Positions 1-9,785 are shown, counted from the stretch's first letter. The stretch is DNA of 64,000 nucleotides from Shewanella metallivivens (GCF_028750675.1 NZ_JAQQPZ010000001.1:62001-126000); one strand, 5' to 3'. The notes: generated by a model not told the origin, from the sequence alone. Numbers and translations are program-made.

Positions 1-18
1 TCAAACATCTAAAAACCG

Positions 19-46
19 TTGACATCAGTTATCGATATGTTAAAAA
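19..46 (+). promoter_or_regulatory. candidate sigma70 promoter of the beta-glucan locus
   Basis: A perfect -35 hexamer TTGACA lies at 19-24. Sixteen bases on is a weak -10-like TAAAAA at 41-46. A LacI-type operator follows directly, which fits a promoter repressed near its start point. The -10 is poor, so the exact promoter is a guess. Confidence 0.4.
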
Positions 47-60
47 TGAAAGCGCTTACA
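47..60. promoter_or_regulatory. LacI-family operator (BglR-like)
   Basis: TGAAAGCGCTTACA is a near-palindrome with the CG centre typical of LacI-family operators (TGnAAnCGnTTnCA). It lies 173 bp upstream of the sugar transporter and just after a TTGACA promoter element. Naming the regulator BglR is inference from the glucoside genes downstream; the regulator gene is not in the window. Confidence 0.6.
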
Positions 61-233
61 TTGAGATTAGTGATTAATGATACAAAGGTCAATATTTGAT
101 TTAGCGAATTAATCACAACAGGCCTGAAGGGGGATATTGTTGACCCAGTTTTATACTGAGTGAACGATTTATGGTCATGTTTAGCTCGAGTAGTAAATAA
201 CCCAATATAACGACTTATAAATCAGGGGATGTC

Positions 234-1547
234 ATGGCGACTTCACACAACCAACCAGAATTAACCCATGTTGATTCTACTCACCAACAAGGGGATTTTC
301 GCTTTGCATTAGTAGCGTTAACCTCATTGTTTTTTATGTGGGGCTTTTTAACTTGCCTCAATGATATTTTAATTCCTTACCTAAAAAACATGTTTGAGCT
401 TAATTATGCCCAAGCAATGTTAGTGCAGTTTTGTTTCTTTGGAGCTTACTTTATTGTGTCTATTCCTGCGGGGTCGCTTGTAGGTAAAATTGGCTATCAA
501 AAAGGGATTATCACTGGGTTAGTTATTGCATGTGTTGGGTGTTTATTGTTTTATCCATCAGCAAGTTATGGCTCATACAATATGTTCTTGTTTGCTTTTT
601 TTGTTTTAGCATCAGGCATTACCATTTTACAGGTTTCAGCCAACCCTTATGTGAGTGTGCTAGGTCCTGCTGAAACCGCATCTTCTCGTTTGACCTTAAC
701 CCAGGCGTTTAACTCGTTAGGGACTACTGTCGCCCCTTTCTTTGGCAGTTGGTTAATTTTATCGACCGTAGAACACGATGAGAAAATCACTGAAGTGGGT
801 GAGGTGATTGGTCAATTATCTGTACAGCAACAAGCTAGTGCAGTGCAAACGCCTTATTTGATTTTGGCTGCGTCTTTATTTGCACTTGCTGTGATTTTTA
901 TGTTGTTAAAATTGCCGCTATTGGGCAAGAAGGTGGTGTCTAGCCAAAAAACAGTGGCCGGCAGTGCATGGCAATATCCTCACCTAGTGTTGGGCGCAGT
1001 CGGTATTTTTGTGTACGTGGGTGCCGAAGTCGGTATTGGTAGCTTTTTGATTAGCTTTTTAACTCAAGATGATATTGGTGGTTTATCAGAGTCGCAAGCC
1101 GCTCATTACATTGCTTATTATTTTGGTGGCGCCATGGTGGGGCGTTTTATTGGCGCGGGCGTGATGCAAAAAATCAAAGCAGGTAAAGTGTTAGCCTTTA
1201 ATGCCTTGTGTGCTTGCGTATTGGTTGTGGCAGCGATGTTCAGTGCTGGTAGCGTGGCGATGTGGGCCTTATTGTTCGTGGGATTATGTAACTCAATTAT
1301 GTTCCCGACCATTTTCAGCCTAGCGCTACAAGATTTAAAACAACATACTAGCCAAGGCTCAGGCATTTTATGTTTAGCCATTGTAGGTGGTGCAGTGTTA
1401 CCGCTGTTACAAGGTGTTTTGGCCGACAGTTTAGGTATTCAATTAGCATTTATCGTGCCGCTAGTCTGCTACGGATTCATTGGTTATTACGGTTTAATCG
1501 GTTGCCATGCTGCGCGCCCTACCGTTAACGCTGAGCAACAAGGATAA
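234..1547 (+). CDS. FHS-family sugar:H+ symporter (glucose/galactose/beta-glucoside type)
   Basis: A 437-residue inner-membrane permease of the major facilitator superfamily with about 12 hydrophobic segments. The stretch with [18 protein letters not shown] near residues 35-52 and the ANPYVSVLG motif near residues 138-146 are typical of the fucose/galactose/glucose:H+ symporter (FucP/GluP) family, which imports monosaccharides with protons. The start ATG has AGGGGA five bases upstream. It is first in a run of three same-strand genes; the GH3 gene begins 9 bp after its stop, so they are probably cotranscribed from the LacI-operator promoter. Context suggests uptake of glucose or glucosides released from beta-glucans. 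The exact substrate cannot be read from the sequence. Confidence 0.85.
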   Translation: MATSHNQPELTHVDSTHQQGDFRFALVALTSLFFMWGFLTCLNDILIPYLKNMFELNYAQAMLVQFCFFGAYFIVSIPAGSLVGKIGYQKGIITGLVIACVGCLLFYPSASYGSYNMFLFAFFVLASGITILQVSANPYVSVLGPAETASSRLTLTQAFNSLGTTVAPFFGSWLILSTVEHDEKITEVGEVIGQLSVQQQASAVQTPYLILAASLFALAVIFMLLKLPLLGKKVVSSQKTVAGSAWQYPHLVLGAVGIFVYVGAEVGIGSFLISFLTQDDIGGLSESQAAHYIAYYFGGAMVGRFIGAGVMQKIKAGKVLAFNALCACVLVVAAMFSAGSVAMWALLFVGLCNSIMFPTIFSLALQDLKQHTSQGSGILCLAIVGGAVLPLLQGVLADSLGIQLAFIVPLVCYGFIGYYGLIGCHAARPTVNAEQQG

Positions 1548-1556
1548 GGACATCAC

Positions 1557-4196
1557 ATGACAACTATTTCTGTAAATACTGAGCGTAAATCTACCAAGTT
1601 AGCGACGGTAAGCTACTTAAGTTTAGCGGTTTTGTTTGGTCTAGGTGGTTGCGGCGAAGCGCAACAAGCCGCTCCTGCAAACACCGTTGCGCCAGAAGCG
1701 GTCGCCAAAGAAGAAACTAGTACAAAAAATACGCTTGATTTATGGCCTGCATTAACGCCTGCTATCACTAAAGATGCTGAGCTCGAAGCTAACATTACCG
1801 CGTTGCTGAACAACATGACGGTAGAGCAAAAAGTGGCGCAGATGATCCAACCTGAAATTCGCGATATCACCGTTGAAGATATGCGCAAGTATGGTTTTGG
1901 TTCATACCTTAACGGCGGTGGTGCTTATCCTAATAATGATAAACACGCTACGCCAGCGGATTGGATTGCGTTAGCGGAATCGCTATATCAAGCCTCGGTT
2001 GACGACTCTGTCGATGGTATTAATATCCCGACAATGTGGGGAACTGATGCTGTACATGGCCATAATAATGTCATTGGGGCTACGCTATTTCCACACAACA
2101 TCGGATTAGGGGCAGCCAATAACCCCAAGCTGATTGAACAAATTGCGGCGATTACGGCTAAAGAAGTCATGGTTACTGGTATTGATTGGGTATTTGCACC
2201 TACGGTAGCAGTCGTGAGGGATGACCGTTGGGGCCGCAGTTATGAAGGCTATTCTGAAGATCCAACCATTGTTAGAGATTACTCTTTTGCCATTGTAGAA
2301 GGTTTGCAAGGCGCCGTGAGTGGTGACTTTTTATCTGATCAGCGCGTGCTGTCAACCGTTAAACATTTCTTAGGTGATGGCGGTACAGAAAAGGGCATTG
2401 ATCAGGGCGACAATATTGCCAGTGAGCAAATGTTAGTGGATGTGCATGCACAAGGGTATGTTGGTGGCTTAAATGCAGGTGCACAAAGTGTCATGGCTTC
2501 ATTTAACAGCTGGCATGGGGTTAAAAATCATGGCAATAAATATTTACTGACCGACGTACTAAAAGATCGCATGGGCTTTGACGGTTTTGTGGTGGGCGAT
2601 TGGAATGGTCACGGGCAAATTCCGGGCTGTACTAATGAGTCATGTGCCCAGGCGGCCAATGCGGGTTTAGATATCTTTATGGTGCCTACTGCGGCATGGA
2701 AACCGTTATTTGAAAATACCGTCGCACAAGTCAACAGCAGCGAAATTAGTCAAGCTCGCCTAGACGATGCGGTGTCGCGTATTTTACGCGTTAAATTTAG
2801 AGCTGGTTTGTTTGACAAGCCAAGCCCTGCTAACCGTCCATTATCAGGTAAAACCGAGTTAATTGGTCATGCAAGTCATCGCGAGGTTGCCCGTCAGGCG
2901 GTTCGTGAGTCGCTGGTGTTACTGAAAAACAATCAAAATATATTACCGTTATCGCCTAAGTTAACGGTTTTGGTTGCAGGCGATGCCGCCGACAATATTG
3001 GTAAGCAGTCTGGTGGTTGGACGATTACCTGGCAAGGTACAGACAATAAAAATGCCGACTTTCCAGGTGCAACCTCGATTTATGCCGGTATTGAGCAAGT
3101 GGTTAAGCAAGCTGGTGGTCAAGCGCTGTTAAGTCCTACTGGTGAGTTAAGCGCACAACAAAAACCAGATGTGGCTATTGTGGTGTTTGGTGAAGAGCCT
3201 TATGCCGAAGGTAACGGCGACATTGATAATCTAGAATACCAACGCGGAGATAAGCGCGATCTTGCCTTGTTAAAGCAACTAAAAGCTCAGGGTATTCCTG
3301 TGGTGTCGGTATTTATCAGTGGCCGTCCAATGTGGGTTAATGCTGAATTTAACGCATCCGATGCGTTTGTCGCAGCTTGGTTACCTGGCTCTGAAGGACA
3401 GGGCATCGCCGATGTGTTGTTTACCGATGTAGACGGTAAGGTACAGCATGATTTTGTGGGCAAATTGTCATTCTCGTGGCCTGCTACACCACAACAAACA
3501 ACGGTTAACGTGCCATTACCAACAGAATCTGCTGAGATCAAAGCGCAATATCAGCCATTGATCCCATTTGGTTACGGGCTAACTTATCAGTCGAAAGCAA
3601 GCGATGCAGTAGTGCTCGACCATTTGTCTGAAGACAATTTAGCTGCTGAGCAAACATTAGCTGATTTGCCATTGTTTGAAAGAGCCGTTAAGTCACCTTG
3701 GTCAATGTATATTGCCACTCGTGCAGAGCGTCAGGGGTTGTCTAGCAGTGTGGCGCAAAACAGTGCGTTAACGATTCGTACCATGGATCGCGTTGTGCAA
3801 GAAGATGCCCGTTTTGTGTCATTTAATGGTAGCGAGCAAGGTGTTGTTGGCTTAATTAGTAACTTCCCTCGTGACTTTAGAGCCTACAGTAATAGTGATT
3901 CAGCGTTGTCGCTAAGTATTAAATCGACCACATCATTACAAAAGCCACTTTGGTTAGGCATGGCTTGTGAAGGTGATTGTCTTCAGCAAGTTGATATTGC
4001 ACAGCAAGTGAATAGCAAGTTGGGTGAATGGCAGAGTTTAAGTTTCTCATTGGCGTGTTTTGCTCGCGCCCCAATGGACTTTGGCAAAATTACTATGCCG
4101 TTTTATCTTGCGACAGAGGCTAAAGGTGACATCAGTTTCAGTGATGTAGTGATTCAAGCTCAGCCGAGCGACAACACGATTCAATGTAAAGAGTAA
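1557..4196 (+). CDS. GH3 family exo-beta-glucosidase/glucanase, lipoprotein
   Basis: An 879-residue glycoside hydrolase family 3 enzyme expected to release glucose from the ends of beta-1,3/1,4-glucans or oligosaccharides. The N-terminus has a hydrophobic stretch ending in GLGGC, a lipobox, so it is probably membrane-anchored. The TIM-barrel domain carries GTDAVHGHNN (substrate loop) and VVGDWNGHG, where the Asp near residue 348 is the expected nucleophile. The alpha/beta sandwich domain follows, then a C-terminal extension of about 160 residues as in the marine ExoP-type enzymes. The start has AAGGATAAGGA upstream and sits 9 bp after the transporter. Together with the GH16 gene it forms a beta-glucan degradation set. 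Confidence 0.9.
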   Translation: MTTISVNTERKSTKLATVSYLSLAVLFGLGGCGEAQQAAPANTVAPEAVAKEETSTKNTLDLWPALTPAITKDAELEANITALLNNMTVEQKVAQMIQPEIRDITVEDMRKYGFGSYLNGGGAYPNNDKHATPADWIALAESLYQASVDDSVDGINIPTMWGTDAVHGHNNVIGATLFPHNIGLGAANNPKLIEQIAAITAKEVMVTGIDWVFAPTVAVVRDDRWGRSYEGYSEDPTIVRDYSFAIVEGLQGAVSGDFLSDQRVLSTVKHFLGDGGTEKGIDQGDNIASEQMLVDVHAQGYVGGLNAGAQSVMASFNSWHGVKNHGNKYLLTDVLKDRMGFDGFVVGDWNGHGQIPGCTNESCAQAANAGLDIFMVPTAAWKPLFENTVAQVNSSEISQARLDDAVSRILRVKFRAGLFDKPSPANRPLSGKTELIGHASHREVARQAVRESLVLLKNNQNILPLSPKLTVLVAGDAADNIGKQSGGWTITWQGTDNKNADFPGATSIYAGIEQVVKQAGGQALLSPTGELSAQQKPDVAIVVFGEEPYAEGNGDIDNLEYQRGDKRDLALLKQLKAQGIPVVSVFISGRPMWVNAEFNASDAFVAAWLPGSEGQGIADVLFTDVDGKVQHDFVGKLSFSWPATPQQTTVNVPLPTESAEIKAQYQPLIPFGYGLTYQSKASDAVVLDHLSEDNLAAEQTLADLPLFERAVKSPWSMYIATRAERQGLSSSVAQNSALTIRTMDRVVQEDARFVSFNGSEQGVVGLISNFPRDFRAYSNSDSALSLSIKSTTSLQKPLWLGMACEGDCLQQVDIAQQVNSKLGEWQSLSFSLACFARAPMDFGKITMPFYLATEAKGDISFSDVVIQAQPSDNTIQCKE

Positions 4197-4305
4197 GTGA
4201 CTCAAAAAAGCTCAGTCAGACTGACAAATCTGTAAGTCAGTTTGGCTAAGCTTGAATTTACATCTTGATGGATCCGAACATAAATTAAACAAGGTGAGCC
4301 CAAAG

Positions 4306-5376
4306 ATGAACCGAGCCATAAATCAACACTCATTTTTACCGGGCTTAGCAGCATTGGCATTGTCTGCGTTAACCATAACGGGATGTCAATCGACTGATCA
4401 CCTCCCTCAAATCCATGCGACTTCAAATCAATCGACTTTAGGTTGGCAAATGGTGTGGCAAGATGAGTTTGATGGCAATGAAATCAATGCCAACAAATGG
4501 AGTTTTGCGGTTGATTGTTATGGCGGCGGTAATCATGAAGCACAGTGTTATACCGCGAGGACTAAAAATGCGTCAGTTGCCGATGGTTTACTGACCATTA
4601 CCGCGATTAAAGAGCGTTTTTCTGGGCCTGCCGTCAATGACGCTGACCCGAGTTATGATGTCAATGATACCAGTAAAACCATGGAATATACCTCGGCGCG
4701 TCTGGTGTCAAAAAATAAAGGCGATTGGAAATACGGTCGTTTTGAAATTCGTGCTAAGTTGCCTCAAGGCCAAGGTACTTGGCCAGCTATTTGGATGTTG
4801 CCGACTGATTGGGTTTATGGGCCTTGGGCGGGTTCTGGCGAAATCGACATTATGGAAGCGGTAAATCTTAATGTCGTTGTTGAGGATAGCGCGCCGGTTT
4901 CAGCCGTACACGGCACATTACATTATGGCAAACAATGGCCTAATAATGTGTATACAGGTCAGGAGTATCATTTAGCGAATAATGCTAATCCCGCAGATGA
5001 TTTTCATGTTTACGCAGTTGAATGGCAACAAGATGAAATACGCTGGTATGTGGATGATGTTCATTTTGCCACGCAACGTTCATCTGGCTGGTATAGCCAA
5101 TATGTCGATGGTAAGGGCGAAACCGTTAACGCGCCCAATGATGCGCCTTTTAATCAAGCATTTCATCTGTTGCTAAATCTTGCTGTGGGTGGCGATTGGG
5201 CAGCAAATGTGCATAACAAAGGCATTGATCCAGCAGTATTTCCACAATCGATGTTAGTGGATTATGTTCGGGTTTATCAATGTGCAAATTCACCAAGTAC
5301 TGGTGCAGGCTGTGAAACCATTCATGATAATGCGGTGTTGGTTTCTGGCAAAACGTTAGCCAGCGCAGCACTATAG
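4306..5376 (+). CDS. GH16 family endo-beta-glucanase (laminarinase type), lipoprotein
   Basis: A 356-residue glycoside hydrolase family 16 protein that should cut internal bonds of beta-1,3(1,4)-glucans such as laminarin. The catalytic motif GEIDIMEAV is present, with the two glutamates near residues 179 and 184, preceded by the WPAIWMLP substrate strand. A signal peptide ending in ITGC makes it a likely lipoprotein. I chose the ATG at 4306 because AAGGTGA lies 8 bases upstream; an in-frame TTG at 4252 would add 18 residues before the signal peptide and has no good ribosome site. It lies 109 bp after the GH3 gene. Endo-cutting here would supply ends for the GH3 enzyme. Confidence 0.88.
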   Translation: MNRAINQHSFLPGLAALALSALTITGCQSTDHLPQIHATSNQSTLGWQMVWQDEFDGNEINANKWSFAVDCYGGGNHEAQCYTARTKNASVADGLLTITAIKERFSGPAVNDADPSYDVNDTSKTMEYTSARLVSKNKGDWKYGRFEIRAKLPQGQGTWPAIWMLPTDWVYGPWAGSGEIDIMEAVNLNVVVEDSAPVSAVHGTLHYGKQWPNNVYTGQEYHLANNANPADDFHVYAVEWQQDEIRWYVDDVHFATQRSSGWYSQYVDGKGETVNAPNDAPFNQAFHLLLNLAVGGDWAANVHNKGIDPAVFPQSMLVDYVRVYQCANSPSTGAGCETIHDNAVLVSGKTLASAAL

Positions 5377-5704
5377 CCTTGATTATTGCTATTGGCACTC
5401 ATTTTTTAGCCGGTTAACTATATCGCGACCCCAGTGCTTTTGGGCTTTCACGCGATGAGAATAGCGATAGCGGGATTGAATACGAATGCAAAGATGCACT
5501 GTTTGCTTTGAGCAGAGCTAGGCTTAGATTAGTATCGAGCAACAATGCATAGTGTTACTGATTTGTAATCATATGAAGTTTTTAACGACAGATTTGAGCG
5601 TTTGGGTTTAACTGCGAGCAAATGATTATATCAATTTATGATGCGAACGATGGCATAATAATGATTAATGAAATCGGACCGCTTATTATTTTTAAGGAAT
5701 TGAT
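5377..5704. other. intergenic gap, no gene seen
   Basis: This 328-bp gap separates the beta-glucan locus from cysQ. I see no convincing ORF, RNA gene or strong terminator. A ribosome site (AAGGAAT) for the TTG start of cysQ closes the gap. Confidence 0.5.
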
Positions 5705-6505
5705 TTGTCGAACATTACATTTACATCAGCTGATTTACACAACATTGTTGAATTGGCCAAAGAGGCTGGCAACGCCATTATGCAAGTATATGCCCAATCC
5801 GATTTAGGGGTTGAGGTTAAACAAGATGACAGTCCGGTGACCGCTGCCGATATCGCCAGTCATAACGTGATTGTTGCAGGATTAAAGCGCCATTTTGCTG
5901 ATATAGCGGTGATGAGCGAAGAAGCGGCTGATATTAGTTGGGCCGAAAGACAAACATGGCAAACCTACTGGTTAATTGACCCTCTGGATGGCACCAAAGA
6001 GTTTATTAAACGCAACGGCGAGTTTACCGTCAATATTGCGCTTATTCATCAAGGCAAAGCGATTGCGGGTGTGGTTTACGCTCCTGTGTTGAAAAAGTGT
6101 TATAGCGGCATAATCGGTCAAGGTGCTTGGCTTGAACAAGATGGCACGGTTACCACACTCGATATTAGCGAGCGGAAGATGCAAACTCCACCCATTGTTG
6201 TGGGCAGTCGCTCGCACATAAGCCCAGATGTTGCTCAGTATTTAGAGCACGTCGGTGAACATAATATGCTCAGTGTTGGCAGTTCATTAAAGTTTTGTAT
6301 GGTGGCTGAAGGCCAGGCCGATGTGTACCCAAGATTGGGGTTAACCAGCGAATGGGACACCGCAGCCGCGCAAGCGGTTTTAGAAAGTGCAGGTGGGGTT
6401 GTGTTGGCCTATCCAGCCATGACACCACTTGAATATAATCAAAAAGAAAATATTTTAAATCCATATTTCATTGCCGCGTCGCCGGCGTGGTTTGCGAACC
6501 ATTAG
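5705..6505 (+). CDS. cysQ: 3'(2'),5'-bisphosphate nucleotidase CysQ
   Basis: A 266-residue inositol-monophosphatase-fold enzyme that removes the 3'-phosphate of PAP/PAPS, by-products of sulfate assimilation. The Mg2+-binding motifs are intact: MSEEA near residue 70, LIDPLDGTKEF near residue 93 and WDTAAAQA near residue 217. Length matches CysQ (about 250-270). The start is TTG at 5705 with AAGGAAT eight bases upstream; no in-frame ATG occurs before residue 37, inside the conserved fold. The kinase gene downstream is only 58 bp away and may be cotranscribed. Confidence 0.9.
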   Translation: MSNITFTSADLHNIVELAKEAGNAIMQVYAQSDLGVEVKQDDSPVTAADIASHNVIVAGLKRHFADIAVMSEEAADISWAERQTWQTYWLIDPLDGTKEFIKRNGEFTVNIALIHQGKAIAGVVYAPVLKKCYSGIIGQGAWLEQDGTVTTLDISERKMQTPPIVVGSRSHISPDVAQYLEHVGEHNMLSVGSSLKFCMVAEGQADVYPRLGLTSEWDTAAAQAVLESAGGVVLAYPAMTPLEYNQKENILNPYFIAASPAWFANH

Positions 6506-6563
6506 GTGTTACCTAAGTTGCTGATATGGGAATAACTTTACATTAATTATGGAGAGGCTAGTT

Positions 6564-7469
6564 ATGATGCGCATGGGCGTCGATCTCGGTGGTACCAAAA
6601 TTGAAATAGTGGCGTTAGCCGAAGACGGCGCTGAAATATTCAGAAAGCGTATCCCAACGCCTAAAAATTATCCAGGCACCGTTGAAGCCATTGTCAGCCT
6701 TGTTACTGATGCTGAAACAGCAACAAAACAAACTGGTTCAGTGGGTGTCGGTATTCCTGGTGTGGTGTCACCATTTACCGGTTTGGTAAAAAACTCCAAC
6801 TCTACCTGGATTAACGGCCACCCGTTAGATAAAGATTTAAGTGACGTATTACACCGTGAAGTACGCGTGGCCAATGATGCAAACTGTTTTGCAGTATCAG
6901 AAGCCGTCGACGGCGCAGCAGCGGGTAAGCGTGTGGTATTTGGCGGTATTATTGGCACGGGCTGTGGTGCGGGTGTGTCGATAAATGGCGCGGTACATGC
7001 GGGTGGAAATGGTATTGGCGGTGAGTGGGGGCATAACCCGCTACCCTGGATGACACCAGATGAATTTAACTCCACCACCTGTTTTTGTGGTAATCGTGAC
7101 TGTATCGAAACCTTTATTTCTGGAACGGGCTTTGTGCGTGATTTTCGCGCGGCGGGTGGCGATGCAACCAGTGGGATTCAAATTGCAGAAATGATGCAGC
7201 AGGGCGACCCATTAGCGACAGCCGCATTTGAGCGCTACATTGACCGTTTAGCACGTTCACTGGCACATGTGATTAATATGATGGACCCAGACATGATTGT
7301 ATTAGGTGGCGGTGTGTCAAACATTGATGCCATTTATACCGAGCTGCCTAAAGTGTTGCCTAAATATGTGGTTGGCCGTGAATGTGAGACCCAGGTCGTT
7401 AAAAATAAATTTGGTGCATCATCAGGTGTCCGCGGTGCCGCATGGCTGTGGGGCAAAGACGAAAAGTAG
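6564..7469 (+). CDS. mak: ROK family fructokinase (Mak-type)
   Basis: A 301-residue sugar kinase of the ROK family, very like E. coli manno(fructo)kinase, which phosphorylates fructose (and possibly glucose or mannose) with ATP. The N-terminal phosphate motif is VDLGGTK, the catalytic region includes [12 protein letters not shown], and the zinc motif is [10 protein letters not shown] preceded by EWGHNPLP. I prefer the ATG at 6564, which has GGAGAGG at 6551-6557; the in-frame ATG at 6549 overlaps that ribosome site. A strong terminator follows at 7507. In this setting it could phosphorylate sugars released by the upstream glucanases, but that is inference. Confidence 0.85.
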   Translation: MMRMGVDLGGTKIEIVALAEDGAEIFRKRIPTPKNYPGTVEAIVSLVTDAETATKQTGSVGVGIPGVVSPFTGLVKNSNSTWINGHPLDKDLSDVLHREVRVANDANCFAVSEAVDGAAAGKRVVFGGIIGTGCGAGVSINGAVHAGGNGIGGEWGHNPLPWMTPDEFNSTTCFCGNRDCIETFISGTGFVRDFRAAGGDATSGIQIAEMMQQGDPLATAAFERYIDRLARSLAHVINMMDPDMIVLGGGVSNIDAIYTELPKVLPKYVVGRECETQVVKNKFGASSGVRGAAWLWGKDEK

Positions 7470-7506
7470 TCATTCCTTGCTCTGTATTTAATAGGTATAT
7501 ACACAG

Positions 7507-7530
7507 ACGGCACTCAATAGTGCCGTTTTT
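7507..7530 (+). terminator. rho-independent terminator after mak
   Basis: Perfect 8-bp stem ACGGCACT / AGTGCCGT with loop CAAT, followed by a run of T. It lies 37 bp after the kinase stop. Confidence 0.85.
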
Positions 7531-7670
7531 GTTTTGCGTTGATTAAATTCGCCCTTCGGGGTTGCGTCACAACCCCCATTACGGCTTCAAATGACGCAGC
7601 CTAAAATAGATCACATTCTAATAAGGATTGGTATTACACTAGCGCCAATATTAGAATGACAGACTAAATA
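7531..7670. other. intergenic segment with small inverted repeats
   Basis: No gene seen. Two inverted repeats are visible: GGGGTTG / CAACCCC at 7558-7564 and 7570-7576, and CATTCTAAT / ATTAGAATG at 7614-7622 and 7650-7658. Their role is unknown. The MITE starts at 7671. Confidence 0.4.
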
Positions 7671-7864
7671 ACCTGAGCTCGGGATAATAAATGCCTTTCA
7701 AACAGTCCTTTGCCCTGCTCACTGCGTTGAATCGACTTACAATAGGCTAGCTATTGACGCGTCAATTCGCCTTGTTAGCAGAACAAATGACAAGCTTGAA
7801 AGTGAGAATGGATAACATGTTGATTTTAAATAGTATAAGTTCATCCCTTATCCCGAGCTCAGGT
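7671..7864. mobile_element. MITE, 194 bp, with perfect 17-bp terminal inverted repeats
   Basis: The ends are exact inverted copies: ACCTGAGCTCGGGATAA at 7671-7687 and its reverse complement at 7848-7864. The element is flanked on both sides by TAAATA (7665-7670 and 7865-7870), which looks like a 6-bp target-site duplication. No ORF is present, so it is non-autonomous. A central palindrome TTGACGCGTCAA sits at 7754-7765. The right duplication runs straight into the AAGGGG ribosome site of elyC, so the insertion lies between elyC and any older promoter. The matching transposase family was not identified. Confidence 0.85.
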
Positions 7865-7889
7865 TAAATAAGGGGTGAGTGAAACATTC

Positions 7890-8666
7890 ATGTTTTGGTT
7901 AAAAAAAGTTTTGTCGCAATTGGTGATGCCCATTCCGTTGACTGTGTTGCTATTACTGTTAGCGGCCTGCTTGTGGCGCAGTCAACGTCAATGGTTTCTT
8001 AAGCTCGGCAAAATCAGCTTATCACTCGCCATCGCCGTGTTGCTGTTGTGCAGTCAGTCGCAAGTGAGTTATTGGTTAGCTCACTCACTAGAATCACGTT
8101 ATGAAACGAATAACCTGATTATGGTAGAACCCTGTGTGGTGATGGTATTAGGCTCAAGTCATATTGAAAAGCCTGGCTTAACCGCAGTGCAGCAGTTATC
8201 TGCCACGGCATTAGCGCGCTTAAGTGAAGGCATAAGGCAACTGAGTTTGGGACAACAATGTAAATTAGTGGTGAGTGGTTACAGTGGCGGCCTACAACCG
8301 ACACCACATGCCAGTATCATGGCCAAAGCTGCGATTGAGCTTGGGGTAAATCCCACCAATATCATTAAGTTTGACCAGCCAAAAGATACCATTGAAGAAG
8401 CATACGCATTGCAAGAATTGATTGGTCATCATCCGTTCAAACTGGTGACATCAGCAACTCATATGCCGCGGGCAATGAGCATTTTTAGGCAGTTAGGCAT
8501 GCAGCCGCAGGCGGCACCAACGGATTTTATTGCTCGCCAAGGTTTTTGGTGGCGTTTAGATGCCGATCAGTTATTGGCTGCTCAGCGCGCAATTCATGAA
8601 TATGTTGGCATGTTATGGCTGAGCATTAAAGGTTTAAAGCAACACACCTCTAGGGAGACACTCTAA
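7890..8666 (+). CDS. elyC: ElyC/SanA/YdcF family envelope protein
   Basis: A 258-residue membrane protein with two N-terminal hydrophobic segments (about residues 10-30 and 40-58) and a DUF218 domain (VVMVLGSSH, VVSGYSGG, TSATHMPRA). In E. coli ElyC (259 aa) supports envelope integrity and peptidoglycan assembly through the undecaprenyl carrier. The ATG at 7890 matches the start of ElyC proteins and has AAGGGGTGA upstream; a GTG at 7875 would overlap that site. A MITE lies directly upstream. The next gene starts on the base after its stop, indicating translational coupling. Confidence 0.82.
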   Translation: MFWLKKVLSQLVMPIPLTVLLLLLAACLWRSQRQWFLKLGKISLSLAIAVLLLCSQSQVSYWLAHSLESRYETNNLIMVEPCVVMVLGSSHIEKPGLTAVQQLSATALARLSEGIRQLSLGQQCKLVVSGYSGGLQPTPHASIMAKAAIELGVNPTNIIKFDQPKDTIEEAYALQELIGHHPFKLVTSATHMPRAMSIFRQLGMQPQAAPTDFIARQGFWWRLDADQLLAAQRAIHEYVGMLWLSIKGLKQHTSRETL

Positions 8667-9341
8667 ATGACCGATGAGTTATCGATCAGCCCTTTTTCTA
8701 AACGCAACGGTATTAGCTTAACTTTGTTTGGCGCGTTTAGCATGTGCATTAGTTTGACTATTTTTATTGGTTTTAGCGGTTTATTTGCCCTAGGGATGAT
8801 GTTTTTTGCACTGGGGTCTGTTGGCTTAATTTTAGGTATCGCCAAAGTCTATCAACCCGCTATTAGCTTTAAGTTAACCGCCCAAGGAATGTGTTTTTAT
8901 CATCGTCGAGGGCAAGTGTTTATTGAGTGGCATAATATACAGCGGCTTGATAATGTGAGAGTTAATCAAAATATGGAGTTGATTGAATTACCTTATATTG
9001 GGGTAAAACTTAAACAAATTAATCCAATTTTAGATTGTATTTCACCGCGTTTAGCGACAGGTTTATTAACCGAGCAGCGACCACTGCTGATGACCGCAGC
9101 AACACAAGATGAAGACTTACAGAGCCTTGAAGGCTATTTGGGCGCCGAATACACGCCATTAATTGTTAATGGCGATCGTTATCGAGGGGTGCTGGCGATG
9201 TTTGGTCACCGCTGCCAAACTTTAAATGAACAACTGGGTTACCATCTTTACTTGTCGACAGACAGTGTTGACCGCGACCCAAAAGAGTTTGTTAACTTAT
9301 TACGCAAGTTTCAGCAACAAGCGAGTGTTTCTAAAGCGTAG
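8667..9341 (+). CDS. DUF2982-like membrane protein
   Basis: A 224-residue protein of unknown function. Two hydrophobic segments (about residues 15-35 and 37-58) are followed by a soluble region with an HRRGQVFIEWHNIQRLDN stretch resembling a PH-like membrane-associated domain. From memory it fits the DUF2982 family of Shewanella and Vibrio; this is not checked. It begins directly after the elyC stop with GGGAG at 8653-8657, so the two are very likely coexpressed and may share an envelope role. Confidence 0.6.
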   Translation: MTDELSISPFSKRNGISLTLFGAFSMCISLTIFIGFSGLFALGMMFFALGSVGLILGIAKVYQPAISFKLTAQGMCFYHRRGQVFIEWHNIQRLDNVRVNQNMELIELPYIGVKLKQINPILDCISPRLATGLLTEQRPLLMTAATQDEDLQSLEGYLGAEYTPLIVNGDRYRGVLAMFGHRCQTLNEQLGYHLYLSTDSVDRDPKEFVNLLRKFQQQASVSKA

Positions 9342-9357
9342 TAAACAAGGAGGCCTG

Positions 9358-9771
9358 ATGAAACAAGCCATAATGTTACAAGGCGGGTGTTTATGTGGGG
9401 CGATACGTTACCAAACCCATAGCATGCCATTTGATGCCGATCATTGTCATTGTAGCCAATGCCGAAAAAGTGCTGGTGCGGTTGTAATGAGTTGGATGGA
9501 CTTTAACACTGAACAGGTAACATGGCTGCAAGGGCAGGTGACAGAGTTTGCTTCTTCTGCTCAAATTCGCCGTGGTTTTTGTCAGCAATGTGGTACCACT
9601 ATGACCTATAGGCATGTTGATTACCCACAGTATTGCACGTTGTCGATAGCATCGCTTGATAACCCAAACAAAGTACAGCCCACATATCATATTTACACCA
9701 ATGAGCAGGTCAGCTGGTTAACTATTGATGATATTTGCCAACGTTTTAAAACCAATAAAACCAGCAACTAG
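9358..9771 (+). CDS. GFA family (CENP-V/GFA domain) zinc protein
   Basis: A 137-residue protein of the GFA family (named after glutathione-dependent formaldehyde-activating enzyme), a fold with two zinc sites. The metal ligands are visible: GGCLCGAIRY near residue 12, HCHCSQCRKS near residue 34 and FCQQCGT near residue 78. The family's real activities vary, so a formaldehyde role should not be assumed. The ATG at 9358 has a textbook AAGGAGG at 9347-9353; an upstream in-frame ATG at 9226 lies inside the previous gene and is rejected. It sits 16 bp after the DUF2982-like gene and is likely in the same transcript. Confidence 0.8.
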   Translation: MKQAIMLQGGCLCGAIRYQTHSMPFDADHCHCSQCRKSAGAVVMSWMDFNTEQVTWLQGQVTEFASSAQIRRGFCQQCGTTMTYRHVDYPQYCTLSIASLDNPNKVQPTYHIYTNEQVSWLTIDDICQRFKTNKTSN

Positions 9772-9785
9772 CCTAAGTGTTAACC

